This document shows, in pieces, positions 1-6,938 of a stretch of 16,508 bases of DNA; the first letter of the stretch is position 1; every line of letters starts with the position of its first letter. The notes beneath the pieces were generated by a model. It had not been told where the DNA came from. It searched no databases and saw nothing but the letters and a program-made list of their open reading frames with translations. This DNA is from CAZVFX01 sp964626565 (lineage in GTDB: Bacteria; Myxococcota_A; UBA9042; CAIXZC01): NCBI GenBank assembly GCA_964626565.1, contig CAZVFX010000145.1:1-16508 (forward strand), read 5' to 3'. The position numbers and the translations under genes are program-made.

Positions 1-365
1 TTCTTCCCAGGCTTGCCGGACAGCACTACGCTTGCCGCGCCTACTTTGACCTTGGTAACTTTGCCCTCCACCACCTTGTATACACGCCGGGCCGCGGGGC
101 TGGGAAACTGCGTTACCTCCACGTGATAGAGCCCAGCCGGCAACTCGTACTGCTGTCCCGGCTTCAAGGCAGGTTTCACCAGCTTGGCGGCCACCTTATC
201 TCCTGTTTCGGCGGAGAAGATCGTAATGGGCGGCACGCTTCCCTGATCATCTGACACCAGCGTCGGGTAGAACAGGTATCCCGTTCCTTCCTGCGCACCT
301 GCATTCCCCGCCGCACCAATCAGCAGTGCGGCCCACAAAACCACCCCTGTCACCTTGCAATGCAT
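1..365 (-). CDS. Secreted beta-sandwich protein, C-terminus cut off by window edge
   Basis: This frame is open from an ATG at 363-365 to the window edge and gives about 121 residues. The first ~24 residues form a classical signal peptide: Lys4, a hydrophobic core VVLWAALLIGAAG, and a likely cleavage after AGA before QEG. The mature part looks like an all-beta, PEGA or carboxypeptidase-regulatory-like unit: a YELPAGLYHVEV strand pair followed by RVYKVVEGKVTKVKVG. Such folds are common in exported and surface proteins. A GGGGG ribosome-binding site lies 6 nt upstream. An upstream ATG at 368-370 runs into a stop after six codons, so it is not the start. A good promoter lies at 391-419. The function is unknown; exported localisation is fairly sure, the fold is inferred. 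Confidence 0.7.
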   Translation of the reverse strand, partial: MHCKVTGVVLWAALLIGAAGNAGAQEGTGYLFYPTLVSDDQGSVPPITIFSAETGDKVAAKLVKPALKPGQQYELPAGLYHVEVTQFPSPAARRVYKVVEGKVTKVKVGAASVVLSGKPGK

Positions 366-390
366 TCCATGCCCCCGTTGGACCCACTCC

Positions 391-419
391 ATCATACCGT
401 ACCCCCGACCTGCGATCAA
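391..419 (-). promoter_or_regulatory. Sigma70-type promoter for the secreted protein gene
   Basis: Read on the minus strand, TTGATC (414-419) is followed after exactly 17 nt by TATGAT (391-396). The predicted transcript start near 384 leaves a 5' leader of about 19 nt before the ATG at 365. The match is 4/6 in the -35 and 5/6 in the -10. Confidence 0.55.
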
Positions 420-447
420 CCGGCCTCGAGCCTGCGCTATTTGACCC

Positions 448-476
448 TTGAACCGTAGGTTCACCGGTGGTAGTTT
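448..476 (+). promoter_or_regulatory. Candidate promoter and operator of the 3-hydroxybutyryl-CoA dehydrogenase gene
   Basis: TTGAAC (448-453), 17 nt, then TAGTTT (471-476) is a weak sigma70-like pair ahead of the gene starting at 515. A perfect inverted repeat TGAACC-GTA-GGTTCA (449-463) covers the -35 box, and the 8-bp palindrome CACCGGTG (462-469) touches it in the spacer. This is where a repressor dimer would block transcription, so an operator is plausible. The regulator is not in the window. Confidence 0.35.
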
Positions 477-514
477 GGGTGACCGCGTCTGAAAACCAAT
501 CGGGAGGTTGCAAC

Positions 515-1366
515 ATGGAGATCAAAAAAGTAGGGGTTGTCGGCTGTGGGCTGATGGGCTCCGGAATCGTCCAGGTCAGCGCCGTATCCGGGCATGAAGT
601 GGTGGTCCGGGAAATCAACGATGAGTTCCTGGGAAAGGGTCTCGGGAAGATCGGCAAACAGCTATCCAAGGCTGTCGCCAAAGAGAAGATGACGCAGGAG
701 CAGATGGACGACATCATGTCCAGGATCTCCGGCACGACGGACGTCGCTGACCTCGCCGACTGCGACATCGTCATCGAGGCGGTAACCGAAAACCTCGAGC
801 TCAAGCAGGAGCTGTGGGCCACCCTCGACAAACTTTGCCCGGAGCACACCATCTTCGCCAGCAACACCTCGTCTATTCTCATGTCTCTGCAAGCCGAGGT
901 TACGGAGCGCAAGGACCGCTTTGTGGGGATGCACTTTTTCAATCCGGTGCCGGTGATGAAGCTGGTGGAGATCATTCGCTCCGACGACACTTCGGACCAG
1001 ACCTACGATACCGTGATGGCCTTTGCCGGGGTGCTGGGCAAGGACGCAGTCACCTGCCAGGACACCTACGGATTTATCGTCAACCGCCTGTTGGTGCCGT
1101 ACCTGCTTGACGCAGTCAGGGCGCTGGAGGCGGGGATCGCTTCCAAAGAAGACATCGATACCGGCATGCGTCTCGGCTGCGGTCATCCCATGGGGCCCTT
1201 GACCCTGGTTGACTTCGTCGGTCTCGACACAGCCCTCTACATAGCCAACATCATGCATGATGCGTTCAAGCTGCCGCAGTACGAAGCTCCCGCTCTGCTG
1301 AAGCAGATGGTGTCCGAAGGCAAGCTCGGCCGAAAAGCCGGGGAAGGGTTTTATAGCTATCGCTAG
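515..1366 (+). CDS. hbd: 3-hydroxybutyryl-CoA dehydrogenase
   Basis: This is a 283-residue, NAD(P)-dependent, cytosolic (S)-3-hydroxyacyl-CoA dehydrogenase that interconverts 3-hydroxybutyryl-CoA and acetoacetyl-CoA in fatty-acid oxidation or butyrate-type metabolism. The Rossmann motif GCGLMG is at residues 10-15. The catalytic set is complete and spaced as in the family: Ser119 in SNTSS, His140 in HFFNP, Glu152 and Asn190. The C-terminal helical domain has the expected GCGHPMGPLTLVDFVGLD motif, and the protein ends in GRKAGEGFYSY. The ATG at 515 is chosen because GGGAGG (502-507) lies 7 nt upstream and the N-terminus MEIKKVGVVG matches the family; an in-frame GTG at 467 would add 16 atypical residues. 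No thiolase or crotonase gene is adjacent, so it appears monocistronic. The related paaH annotation (3-hydroxyadipyl-CoA) cannot be excluded. Confidence 0.95.
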   Translation: MEIKKVGVVGCGLMGSGIVQVSAVSGHEVVVREINDEFLGKGLGKIGKQLSKAVAKEKMTQEQMDDIMSRISGTTDVADLADCDIVIEAVTENLELKQELWATLDKLCPEHTIFASNTSSILMSLQAEVTERKDRFVGMHFFNPVPVMKLVEIIRSDDTSDQTYDTVMAFAGVLGKDAVTCQDTYGFIVNRLLVPYLLDAVRALEAGIASKEDIDTGMRLGCGHPMGPLTLVDFVGLDTALYIANIMHDAFKLPQYEAPALLKQMVSEGKLGRKAGEGFYSYR

Positions 1367-1400
1367 GGTCCAGGGTCCAGGGTCAGGGTCCAGGTCAGGG
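1366..1400. repeat. Short imperfect GGGTCCA tandem repeat after the dehydrogenase gene
   Basis: Starting at the last base of the TAG stop, units of GGGTCCA and the shortened GGGTCA/GGTCA run in tandem, beginning GGGTCCAGGGTCCAGGG. There are about five imperfect units in 35 bp, in the gap between two convergent genes. It is a simple-sequence tract, possibly a dispersed intergenic repeat; I see no second copy in this window. Confidence 0.6.
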
Positions 1401-1452
1401 CAACACCATCCGTACCCCGAGAGGAAGCGAGGGGCCTGCGCTGCGCAACGCT

Positions 1453-2430
1453 CTACTTGTCCTTGAGGTTCTCCAACCTTCGCTCAAACAGCAGCGCATA
1501 TTCTTCCAGCCCTCTTTTTCGCGCGTTGGCCGCGATCTGCTTGGCCATGGTTACCAGGGTGACTTTGTGCAGGTAGAAGATGGCAGGGTATTTGTAGTCT
1601 TTGGGGCATTCTATGAGGTCGTCCAGGGCGAACAGCGGCTTGCCCATGAGGAAGAACGCCTGGCTGCGATACATTAGGGATTCGGGCTGGGGCAAGCCTT
1701 CGTCGTCCAGTGAGCGTGAGAAGTCTCCCAGCGCTTTTAGCAGACTGCCGCCCCGCAGTCTCAGCCTTCCTCTTTTCAGGTACAGTTCGGTGGCCGGGCC
1801 TTCCGCCAATTCCTCCTCTACCCGGCGCAGTTTCTCCTCCAAACCCGTGTCGTCCCTTTTTCCTTTAAAGGCAGGTGCATGTGAGGCGATCCGGTAGAGA
1901 GTAGCGGCGGCCTGGGCGCGAACCAGCACATCCTTCTCGACTTCCATATATTCGAGCAAGGGGCCCAGAATCAGCGTGTTAGGGTCCTGGCCCAAGGCCC
2001 ACAGGATGCATCCCCTGACTTCGGGTTCAGGGTCCACCAATCGTTTCAGCAGCGAGAGAATCACTTCGTGGTTCAACTCCCTTCCCAGCTTGATCGCGGC
2101 CAGCCCTCGCTCCCGATTCTCACCCGCGCTGAGTTTCTTCAGCAATTTCTCGGTGGGCTCGCTCGAGGCAATCTCCACCCTCGGCTCACCCAGCGGCAGG
2201 TGGGGCATTCGATGCGCTTTTGACTCCAGGTGCTCCTCCGAATACCCGAGAAAAGCGGGTTTTTCCGGGTCGCTCAACTCCATGCCGCGGGCTAGCAGGA
2301 ACCGCCGCTCCGTCTCCAGAGAACCGGGGTCGGACTTGGTGGGGCGATCAGCGTCGCTGTCGCAGTGGGAACAGCCGGCGGAGTCTTTTTCCAAAGGCTG
2401 CCGGCACTTAAAGCAAATCAGCGTTCCCAT
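1453..2430 (-). CDS. Zinc-ribbon, HEAT-repeat and TPR-like protein
   Basis: This is a 325-residue cytosolic protein of unknown function, with no signal peptide. The N-terminus has a zinc ribbon: Cys6-x2-Cys9 and Cys20-x2-Cys23. A charged linker (about 25-95) follows. Residues ~97-182 look like HEAT repeats, with paired helices such as GLAAIKLGRELN, ILSLLKRLVDPEPEVRGCILWALG and VLVRAQAAATLYRIAS. A charged helix (196-210) leads into a TPR-like C-terminus, for example ATELYLKRGRLRLRGGSLLKAL and SLMYRSQAFFLMGKPLFALDDL. Such repeats normally form protein-binding scaffolds. The ATG at 2430 is chosen because the zinc ribbon starts right after it and the upstream gene ends 13 nt away; the longer open frame would run into that gene. 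It is probably cotranscribed with the beta-helix lipoprotein. Confidence 0.75.
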   Translation of the reverse strand: MGTLICFKCRQPLEKDSAGCSHCDSDADRPTKSDPGSLETERRFLLARGMELSDPEKPAFLGYSEEHLESKAHRMPHLPLGEPRVEIASSEPTEKLLKKLSAGENRERGLAAIKLGRELNHEVILSLLKRLVDPEPEVRGCILWALGQDPNTLILGPLLEYMEVEKDVLVRAQAAATLYRIASHAPAFKGKRDDTGLEEKLRRVEEELAEGPATELYLKRGRLRLRGGSLLKALGDFSRSLDDEGLPQPESLMYRSQAFFLMGKPLFALDDLIECPKDYKYPAIFYLHKVTLVTMAKQIAANARKRGLEEYALLFERRLENLKDK

Positions 2431-2443
2431 GTCCCAATCTCTC

Positions 2444-5254
2444 TTAGTTGAACGTGCACGGCTCGGGCAATGCAAACTCATACGCCGGCACCATGCGGTC
2501 AGCCTCGGAGGATATGTCCCCATTGAGGTTGCCGTCGTACTGGTTCTTCTTGACTGTTGGCTGGGACTTCACCAGGTGCAGCCCGTAGGTGCCGTTGTCG
2601 ATCAACTCGTTATTGGAAATCACCCCTTCTCCGTTCAAGAACGCAACCCCTGCCGCTGCGTTCCCCTTCAGCAGGTTGTGGAGCACCGACACAAAAGCTC
2701 CCCCGGTAACCGCGACCCCGTCGGCCATTTTGATCGGGACATCCCCTCCGGGAATCGAGCCCACCGCCGTGCCGATGATCAGGTTGGTGCCCATGGTGAC
2801 GTCATCGGCTGCGTACGCGTAAAACCCGGCGGCTTGATTGTCTGCAACAAAGTTGAGGCGAAGGCCGCCCTCAGAGCCGTTCTGGATCCAGGCCCCAACT
2901 CCGCCCACGCCGCCCTCGTTGGGAGCGTTGTCCACGAAAGCGTTCTTCACCGCCTCGAACTGGGACGATGCCACCACCAGCCCGGCGAAACCGTTGTCGG
3001 TGAAGGTATTTCCCTCGATGTCGAAGGGCATTTTTTCGGCGCCCACCACCACCAGGCCGCCACCGGCCCCTCCAGTGCCGTTGGATTCGAATACGTTGGC
3101 CACCGCGGAACCCAACGGCGTATCGAGGTAGACCCCCATGTCGTGATTACCCCGAATCCAGTTCTCAGCAACGTTCACCGTCGACCCCAAACCGATCATC
3201 CCGGCACCCTTCGAACCGTCACCCGGGATGGTCTGGTCAATGACGTTGCCTGAAATCGAATCGACGCTCGTGTTGAACAGGAATATACCCGCGGTCTGGT
3301 TGCCGGAAATCAGGTTGTCGATGATTCCCTTGCCCATGAGCGAATCGATGGCGGTGATACCGCCGCTGCAGAACCCTCCGTCCGCGGAGATGGTGCCGGC
3401 AATCACGTTGCCTTCCACCAGGCCGTAGGACTCGCCGAACCGTATCCCGTGCCCGTAGTTGCCGTCGAAAACGTTGCCTTTGATCAGCGCATCGCTCCCT
3501 TCAACCACATTAAGGCCGGCTCCTGCCGCAACGTTGGGCGCCAGAGATTTCAGGGTGGATTTGATGAGGTTGTGCTCCAACTTAGCGATGGAGCCGGAGA
3601 CGAGCACGCCGTTACGGGAGTTGCCGACGATGCTGTTCCCCGAGAGTATCACCGGACCCGGGTCGCAGTTGAGCACAATCACCCCGTCTCCCCCTTTGAG
3701 GCCGGGGTCGCTGCCCAGGGTTCCGTCGATGCGGTTACCGGTGATGTCCCCCTTGGCGGTCTTACCTTTCACCGCGATGCCGGCGTACTGGTTGGCCACC
3801 AGATAGTTGTCCTCGATGGTGAACTTGGCGTCGTCCACCTTTACCGCGGGGCCGTTGATGTCATCGAAATCCGTAACCGTTCCTTCGATGTAGTTGCGGA
3901 TGATTTCGACTTGCCCCGATTTGGCGAGAATTGCGTGGGTCATCTTGGCCTTGAACCGGTTGGATACCAGCCGGGAGACCCCTTCCTCGCACCCTTCGAG
4001 CCACACTCCAACGGGGGAAAGGCCGCCGAACGCACCCCTCTTTTCGAAGTGGTTGGCCATAATCTCGGGGCACGAGTTCACCGCCCGGATGTCGCTACCC
4101 TGGGTGCCGATGAAGGACGAGTTCAACACGGTCACGCCGGTGCTGTCTTCCACCAGCACGCCGTTGCTGGACTGCCCATACGGTCCCAGATCGACCAGCC
4201 GAGTTGTCAGATCGGTAATTGCCAGATGATAGCCCGATGCGTCGTTGCATTGGTCGAGGTGTAAGGCTACGCCGGACAGCTCATCAAAGCTGATGTCGTG
4301 TATTCGTGCGGAAGGGGCGCCGCGCACGTAGATGCCGGCGGCCTTGCCGTTCTCAGGGCCGGCGATATCGGTGAGCGCCAGCCCGGAAATCTCAATTGCG
4401 GAAGACGGGCTCGGGGTCGCAAATATTATGAAGTCTGTGCCGATGTCGTAGCCGGGCGGCTGAAAGTGGCTACCTGCGTCGACGGTGACGTACTCGGCGC
4501 ATTTGCCCAGCAGTTTCAGCGGCTTGTCGATGTGGATCCCGCCCTGATAGGTGCCGGTGCCAACCATGACCGTGGCCCCGGGAGGGGCTGCCTCCACTGC
4601 TGCTTGTATCGTCTTGAACGGTGCGCCTTGACTGCCGTCCTCGGTTTCTTGATCGCTGTCGGAGTAAACATAGACAACCGTCTCCGCATCGTCGGGAACG
4701 GTTGCCCATGGGGTTTGCAGGTCTCCGCAGGCAAGCTGTACGCCCAGGGGCAGGCAGCCTTTGCCTATGTACCATTCCTTCCCTGCATCGCACTCCACTT
4801 CAGCGGGCACACACCCACTGCCGCCGGCATCTTCCTCGAACCCTTCGGGGCACGCCTGGATGCCTACCGGCAGGCACTTGCCGCCCGCGAAAATCTCTCC
4901 GGCGCCGCACGCACCCGGCGCCACCGCGCAAATGTCTCCGGAAGGGGTGAACCAGGGGGCGCAAGCGGGGATTCCGGCAGTGACACACGATTCGCTGCCC
5001 GGCACCTGTGTGCCCGGGCAGGCGCAGCGGCTCTCCTGGCAGCTTGCGCCGGTGATGCACTGCTCCAACGGATCATAAGCAGTGCCGTCCTCCCGGCACA
5101 CCTCCACCTTCGAGCCGTCGTCGCTGCACCTGGTTTCGCCGGCGACGCAGAAGGGCGGCTCTTCAAGGCCCCCGCCGTCCGAGCCACAGCCAGGTGTCAC
5201 TGGCGCCAGCACCACACTCACCACCAAGAGGCCAAACAATGTTCGCATCCGCAT
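2444..5254 (-). CDS. Cys-rich lipoprotein with right-handed parallel beta-helix
   Basis: This is a 936-residue predicted surface or periplasmic lipoprotein. The signal peptide (RMRTLFGLLVVSVVLAPV) ends at Cys23 in the slightly atypical lipobox TPGC. Residues ~36-177 are a Cys-rich stalk with repeats of the type C-LP-x-G-[IV]-Q-x-C (at ~127-135 and ~167-176). Residues ~206-236 (DGSQGAPFKTIQAAVEAA, then a GTGTY motif) match the DUF1565/pectate-lyase-like entry to a beta-helix. The rest, to ~920, is many ~22-residue turns of the NxFxGN-x-GI type, as in NosD/PbH1 repeats. Such folds often bind or cleave polysaccharide or act as adhesins; I see no catalytic residues that settle which. An ATG at 5248 (GAGG 8 nt upstream) is a good alternative start. 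The zinc-ribbon/HEAT gene follows after 13 nt. Confidence 0.85.
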   Translation of the reverse strand: MRMRTLFGLLVVSVVLAPVTPGCGSDGGGLEEPPFCVAGETRCSDDGSKVEVCREDGTAYDPLEQCITGASCQESRCACPGTQVPGSESCVTAGIPACAPWFTPSGDICAVAPGACGAGEIFAGGKCLPVGIQACPEGFEEDAGGSGCVPAEVECDAGKEWYIGKGCLPLGVQLACGDLQTPWATVPDDAETVVYVYSDSDQETEDGSQGAPFKTIQAAVEAAPPGATVMVGTGTYQGGIHIDKPLKLLGKCAEYVTVDAGSHFQPPGYDIGTDFIIFATPSPSSAIEISGLALTDIAGPENGKAAGIYVRGAPSARIHDISFDELSGVALHLDQCNDASGYHLAITDLTTRLVDLGPYGQSSNGVLVEDSTGVTVLNSSFIGTQGSDIRAVNSCPEIMANHFEKRGAFGGLSPVGVWLEGCEEGVSRLVSNRFKAKMTHAILAKSGQVEIIRNYIEGTVTDFDDINGPAVKVDDAKFTIEDNYLVANQYAGIAVKGKTAKGDITGNRIDGTLGSDPGLKGGDGVIVLNCDPGPVILSGNSIVGNSRNGVLVSGSIAKLEHNLIKSTLKSLAPNVAAGAGLNVVEGSDALIKGNVFDGNYGHGIRFGESYGLVEGNVIAGTISADGGFCSGGITAIDSLMGKGIIDNLISGNQTAGIFLFNTSVDSISGNVIDQTIPGDGSKGAGMIGLGSTVNVAENWIRGNHDMGVYLDTPLGSAVANVFESNGTGGAGGGLVVVGAEKMPFDIEGNTFTDNGFAGLVVASSQFEAVKNAFVDNAPNEGGVGGVGAWIQNGSEGGLRLNFVADNQAAGFYAYAADDVTMGTNLIIGTAVGSIPGGDVPIKMADGVAVTGGAFVSVLHNLLKGNAAAGVAFLNGEGVISNNELIDNGTYGLHLVKSQPTVKKNQYDGNLNGDISSEADRMVPAYEFALPEPCTFN

Positions 5255-5283
5255 AACCTCGGTTCCAAAAAAAGGCCGCTACA

Positions 5284-5312
5284 ATGTTAGTGCCTTTACT
5301 GCCGATACGCAA
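5284..5312 (-). promoter_or_regulatory. Weak candidate promoter of the beta-helix lipoprotein gene
   Basis: On the minus strand TTGCGT (5307-5312) is separated by 17 nt from TAACAT (5284-5289). A start near 5277 would leave about 23 nt of leader. Both boxes are only partial matches, so this is tentative. Confidence 0.3.
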
Positions 5313-5336
5313 GCGGCGGCGAGACCCATGCCACCC

Positions 5337-5365
5337 TTTACATAATGTATCGGGAACTACATAAT
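5337..5365 (+). promoter_or_regulatory. Sigma70-type promoter of the two-lipoprotein unit
   Basis: TTTACA (5337-5342), a 17-nt spacer and CATAAT (5360-5365), each one base from consensus, give a start near 5372 and a leader of about 23 nt before the ATG at 5395. The near-palindrome TACATAATGTA (5339-5349) overlaps the -35, and its left half TACATAAT recurs over the -10 (5358-5365), which could reflect a regulator site. Confidence 0.6.
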
Positions 5366-5394
5366 CTGGGCGGACAACTGCCGAGAGGTGGAGC

Positions 5395-5805
5395 ATGAGT
5401 CGTCTCAACGTTCTTCTGGGCCCGGTGCTGGGCCTGCTTATCGCCGCCGCAGGCGGGTGCGCGACTACCAGCGACAAGTTGGACCCGGGTGAACAGGAGA
5501 AGTTGGACCTGCAATACCGGCAGGCGGTAGCCGAAAAAGCACAACTGCAGAAGAAGAAGCAGGCTGTTCACAACGAGGGAGAACTGCTCTTCAACCGGGC
5601 CGGAGCGCTGGAAAAGAAGCGCAAGTTGTCAGGCTCGAAGAGTCAGGCCGTGCACCCCAAGTCGCTTCCCCTGCCTGGAAAAGGGCTGGTGGTGGGACCG
5701 CTGAAATTCAAGAATAAGACGGCCACCTTCGACCTCTATGAGAAGCCGGGGAAAAGCACCGTCATGAAGATGAAGATTCACGACATCAAAGTGATTCCGG
5801 AATAG
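5395..5805 (+). CDS. Small lipoprotein with coiled coil
   Basis: This is a 136-residue predicted lipoprotein of unknown function. The signal peptide (Arg3, then a LNVLLGPVLGLLIAAAGGC run) ends at Cys22 in lipobox AAGGC. Residues ~30-75 are Lys/Gln/Glu-rich and alternate as in a coiled coil (EQEKLDLQYRQAVAEKAQLQ). The C-terminal ~45 residues are predicted beta: LPLPGKGLVVGPLKFKNK, then TATFDLYEKPGK and MKMKIHDIKVIPE. Residue 23 is Ala, so the usual outer-membrane sorting is expected. A GAGAGG ribosome-binding site lies 6 nt before the ATG. It is the first gene of a two-gene unit, and the next lipoprotein starts 9 nt after its stop. No homologue family is recognised. Confidence 0.75.
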   Translation: MSRLNVLLGPVLGLLIAAAGGCATTSDKLDPGEQEKLDLQYRQAVAEKAQLQKKKQAVHNEGELLFNRAGALEKKRKLSGSKSQAVHPKSLPLPGKGLVVGPLKFKNKTATFDLYEKPGKSTVMKMKIHDIKVIPE

Positions 5806-5814
5806 GGGGCGGCC

Positions 5815-6510
5815 ATGAGATACCAAGCGCTTATCCCCTCACTACTTGTTCTGGCCGCAGCCTGTGGCCCCATCACCCAAAAAGATGTGGACAGAGTCAG
5901 GGGGGAGGTCAAGTGGGCCAAATCCGAGTTGGCCGCGGCGGAAAAGTCCCTTCTGCCCATGAAGGCTTACGTGAAGAGCTTGGAAAAAGGGGCCCTCGAA
6001 ACGGGCTACTATCTCCTGATTACCCCCGGTGACATCAAGAAATATGGCAAACAGGCCTACATTCCCTATACCTTTAAAGCCAAGAGCTTTCACAAGAAGC
6101 TCGGAGGCACTTTCACGACCGCGGCCATCGTCGATGTGCAAATGCTACACTCCAATCGAGTCAAACTCCGGCTGAAGCTGAAGGGCAACAAGATAAAGGT
6201 CAACTACAAGGGCAAGGCGTACAAGCCCCACATCAAGAAAATCAAGGCCGGGCTCGAGAAGGGGATGATCGTCGACCTGCTGGTGACCCTCAAGCTCGAT
6301 GAGAAGAAGAGGCAGGTCGTGGCCAAGGCCAGGTGCCTCTCGGTGAAACTGCTGGCGCACAACGAGGACCTCTACCGCAACAACATCAAGTCCGCGGTTA
6401 ACAAGGCGCTGTCGAAGGACAAGTACAAGATTCCGGTACCGGGCAAGGGCGCGCTGGCTCCGCGCACACTGCTGACCACGGCCAATCACGTTCTACTGCT
6501 TTATAGATAA
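5815..6510 (+). CDS. Basic lipoprotein, possibly lipid-binding beta domain
   Basis: This is a 231-residue predicted lipoprotein. The signal peptide ends at Cys17 in lipobox AAAC, followed by GPITQ. Residues ~22-62 are a charged helix. The remainder is strongly Lys-rich and alternates like beta strands (VDVQMLHSNRVKLRLKLKG, then MIVDLLVTLKLDEKK). It ends in a helix (NNIKSAVNKALSKDKY), then IPVPGKG and a hydrophobic HVLLLYR tail. That order recalls YceB/DUF1439-type, TULIP-like lipid-binding lipoproteins. This is a resemblance in layout only. It follows the previous lipoprotein by 9 nt with a GGGGG ribosome-binding site, and both carry a PxPGKG motif, so they may work together at the outer membrane. 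The function is unproven. Confidence 0.75.
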   Translation: MRYQALIPSLLVLAAACGPITQKDVDRVRGEVKWAKSELAAAEKSLLPMKAYVKSLEKGALETGYYLLITPGDIKKYGKQAYIPYTFKAKSFHKKLGGTFTTAAIVDVQMLHSNRVKLRLKLKGNKIKVNYKGKAYKPHIKKIKAGLEKGMIVDLLVTLKLDEKKRQVVAKARCLSVKLLAHNEDLYRNNIKSAVNKALSKDKYKIPVPGKGALAPRTLLTTANHVLLLYR

Positions 6511-6534
6511 TCGGGGGATTTGCCGCGGACGGGC

Positions 6535-6819
6535 CTACAGACTGCCGCGCTTCTTGCGTAGGGTAGGGACATACTCGCCGGGGCCGATGAACAGGGTGCT
6601 GCCACGGCGCACGATCTTCACCTGGGCGTTCATCTTGCGACGAACGACGTACAACGCGGTCAGTTTGGAAATCGCCTTCTTCTCGTTGGCGAAATTGAGC
6701 TGCATCGGCTCCTTCTCCGCCTTCTTCAGCAGACTCTGATTCTGGCCGTAAGGCGCACGCCGGCTGCTCCCGGCAACCAGGTCCTCGAATTCCTCGAGAG
6801 ATATACTTTTGATTTCCAT
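6535..6819 (-). CDS. Small basic protein of unknown function
   Basis: This is a 94-residue cytosolic protein that I do not recognise. An acidic N-terminal helix (SLEEFEDLVAG) is followed by a polar linker, then a beta-alpha-beta pattern: MQLNFAN, the basic helix EKKAISKLTALYVVRRKMN, and AQVKIVRRGSTLFIGPG. The tail YVPTLRKKRGSL is basic. The many Lys/Arg residues on the helix and strands would suit nucleic-acid binding, which is inference only. It is treated as real because of a GGGGGTGG ribosome-binding site just before the ATG and a strong promoter with TTGACA at 6895-6900. It is transcribed alone, convergent with the lipoprotein pair (24 nt between stops). Confidence 0.7.
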   Translation of the reverse strand: MEIKSISLEEFEDLVAGSSRRAPYGQNQSLLKKAEKEPMQLNFANEKKAISKLTALYVVRRKMNAQVKIVRRGSTLFIGPGEYVPTLRKKRGSL

Positions 6820-6871
6820 CTGCCACCCCCAGTTGCATATAGTCTCACAAACGGGTCCGACCTGCAGGTGT

Positions 6872-6900
6872 GGTATAAGTTAGGAATTACCATCTGTCAA
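6872..6900 (-). promoter_or_regulatory. Strong sigma70-type promoter of the 94-residue protein gene
   Basis: On the minus strand a perfect TTGACA (6895-6900), 17-nt spacer and TATACC (6872-6877) predict a start near 6865 and a ~45-nt leader. It is the best -35 match in the window. Confidence 0.65.
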
Positions 6901-6916
6901 GATGTTTGTCAGCATG
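6891..6916 (-). promoter_or_regulatory. Direct and inverted repeat overlapping the -35 box
   Basis: On the minus strand CATGCTGACA (6907-6916) is repeated 12 bp later as CATCTTGACA (6895-6904), with one helical-turn spacing. The second unit contains the -35 and is also part of an inverted repeat CATCT-TGAC-AGATG (6891-6904). The arrangement suits a regulator binding two sites on one face of the DNA. The protein is unknown. Confidence 0.4.
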
Positions 6917-6938
6917 TAAGCAAACTTAGAAATGTGGA

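Noticed and set aside
1401..1452. Possible terminator hairpin between the convergent dehydrogenase and HEAT genes
   Set aside because: Only a 4-bp CCCC/GGGG stem is visible and there is no T run, so a terminator is not supported.
1976..3253. Plus-strand open frame of 425 codons
   Set aside because: It is a mirror of the HEAT and beta-helix genes caused by high GC at third positions; the product is Ser/Arg/His-rich with no recognisable motif.
2589..4560. Periodic sequence in the beta-helix gene suggesting tandem DNA repeats
   Set aside because: The periodicity is at the protein level (beta-helix turns) and the DNA units are too diverged to be tandem repeats.
5266..5280. Run of seven A (T on the minus strand) next to GGCC upstream of the beta-helix gene, terminator-like
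   Set aside because: There is no matching stem in front of it on the minus strand, and it falls in the leader of the beta-helix gene.
4298..5290. Plus-strand open frame of 330 codons
   Set aside because: It is antisense to the lipoprotein signal, Cys-rich stalk and first helix turns, which have strong family evidence on the other strand.
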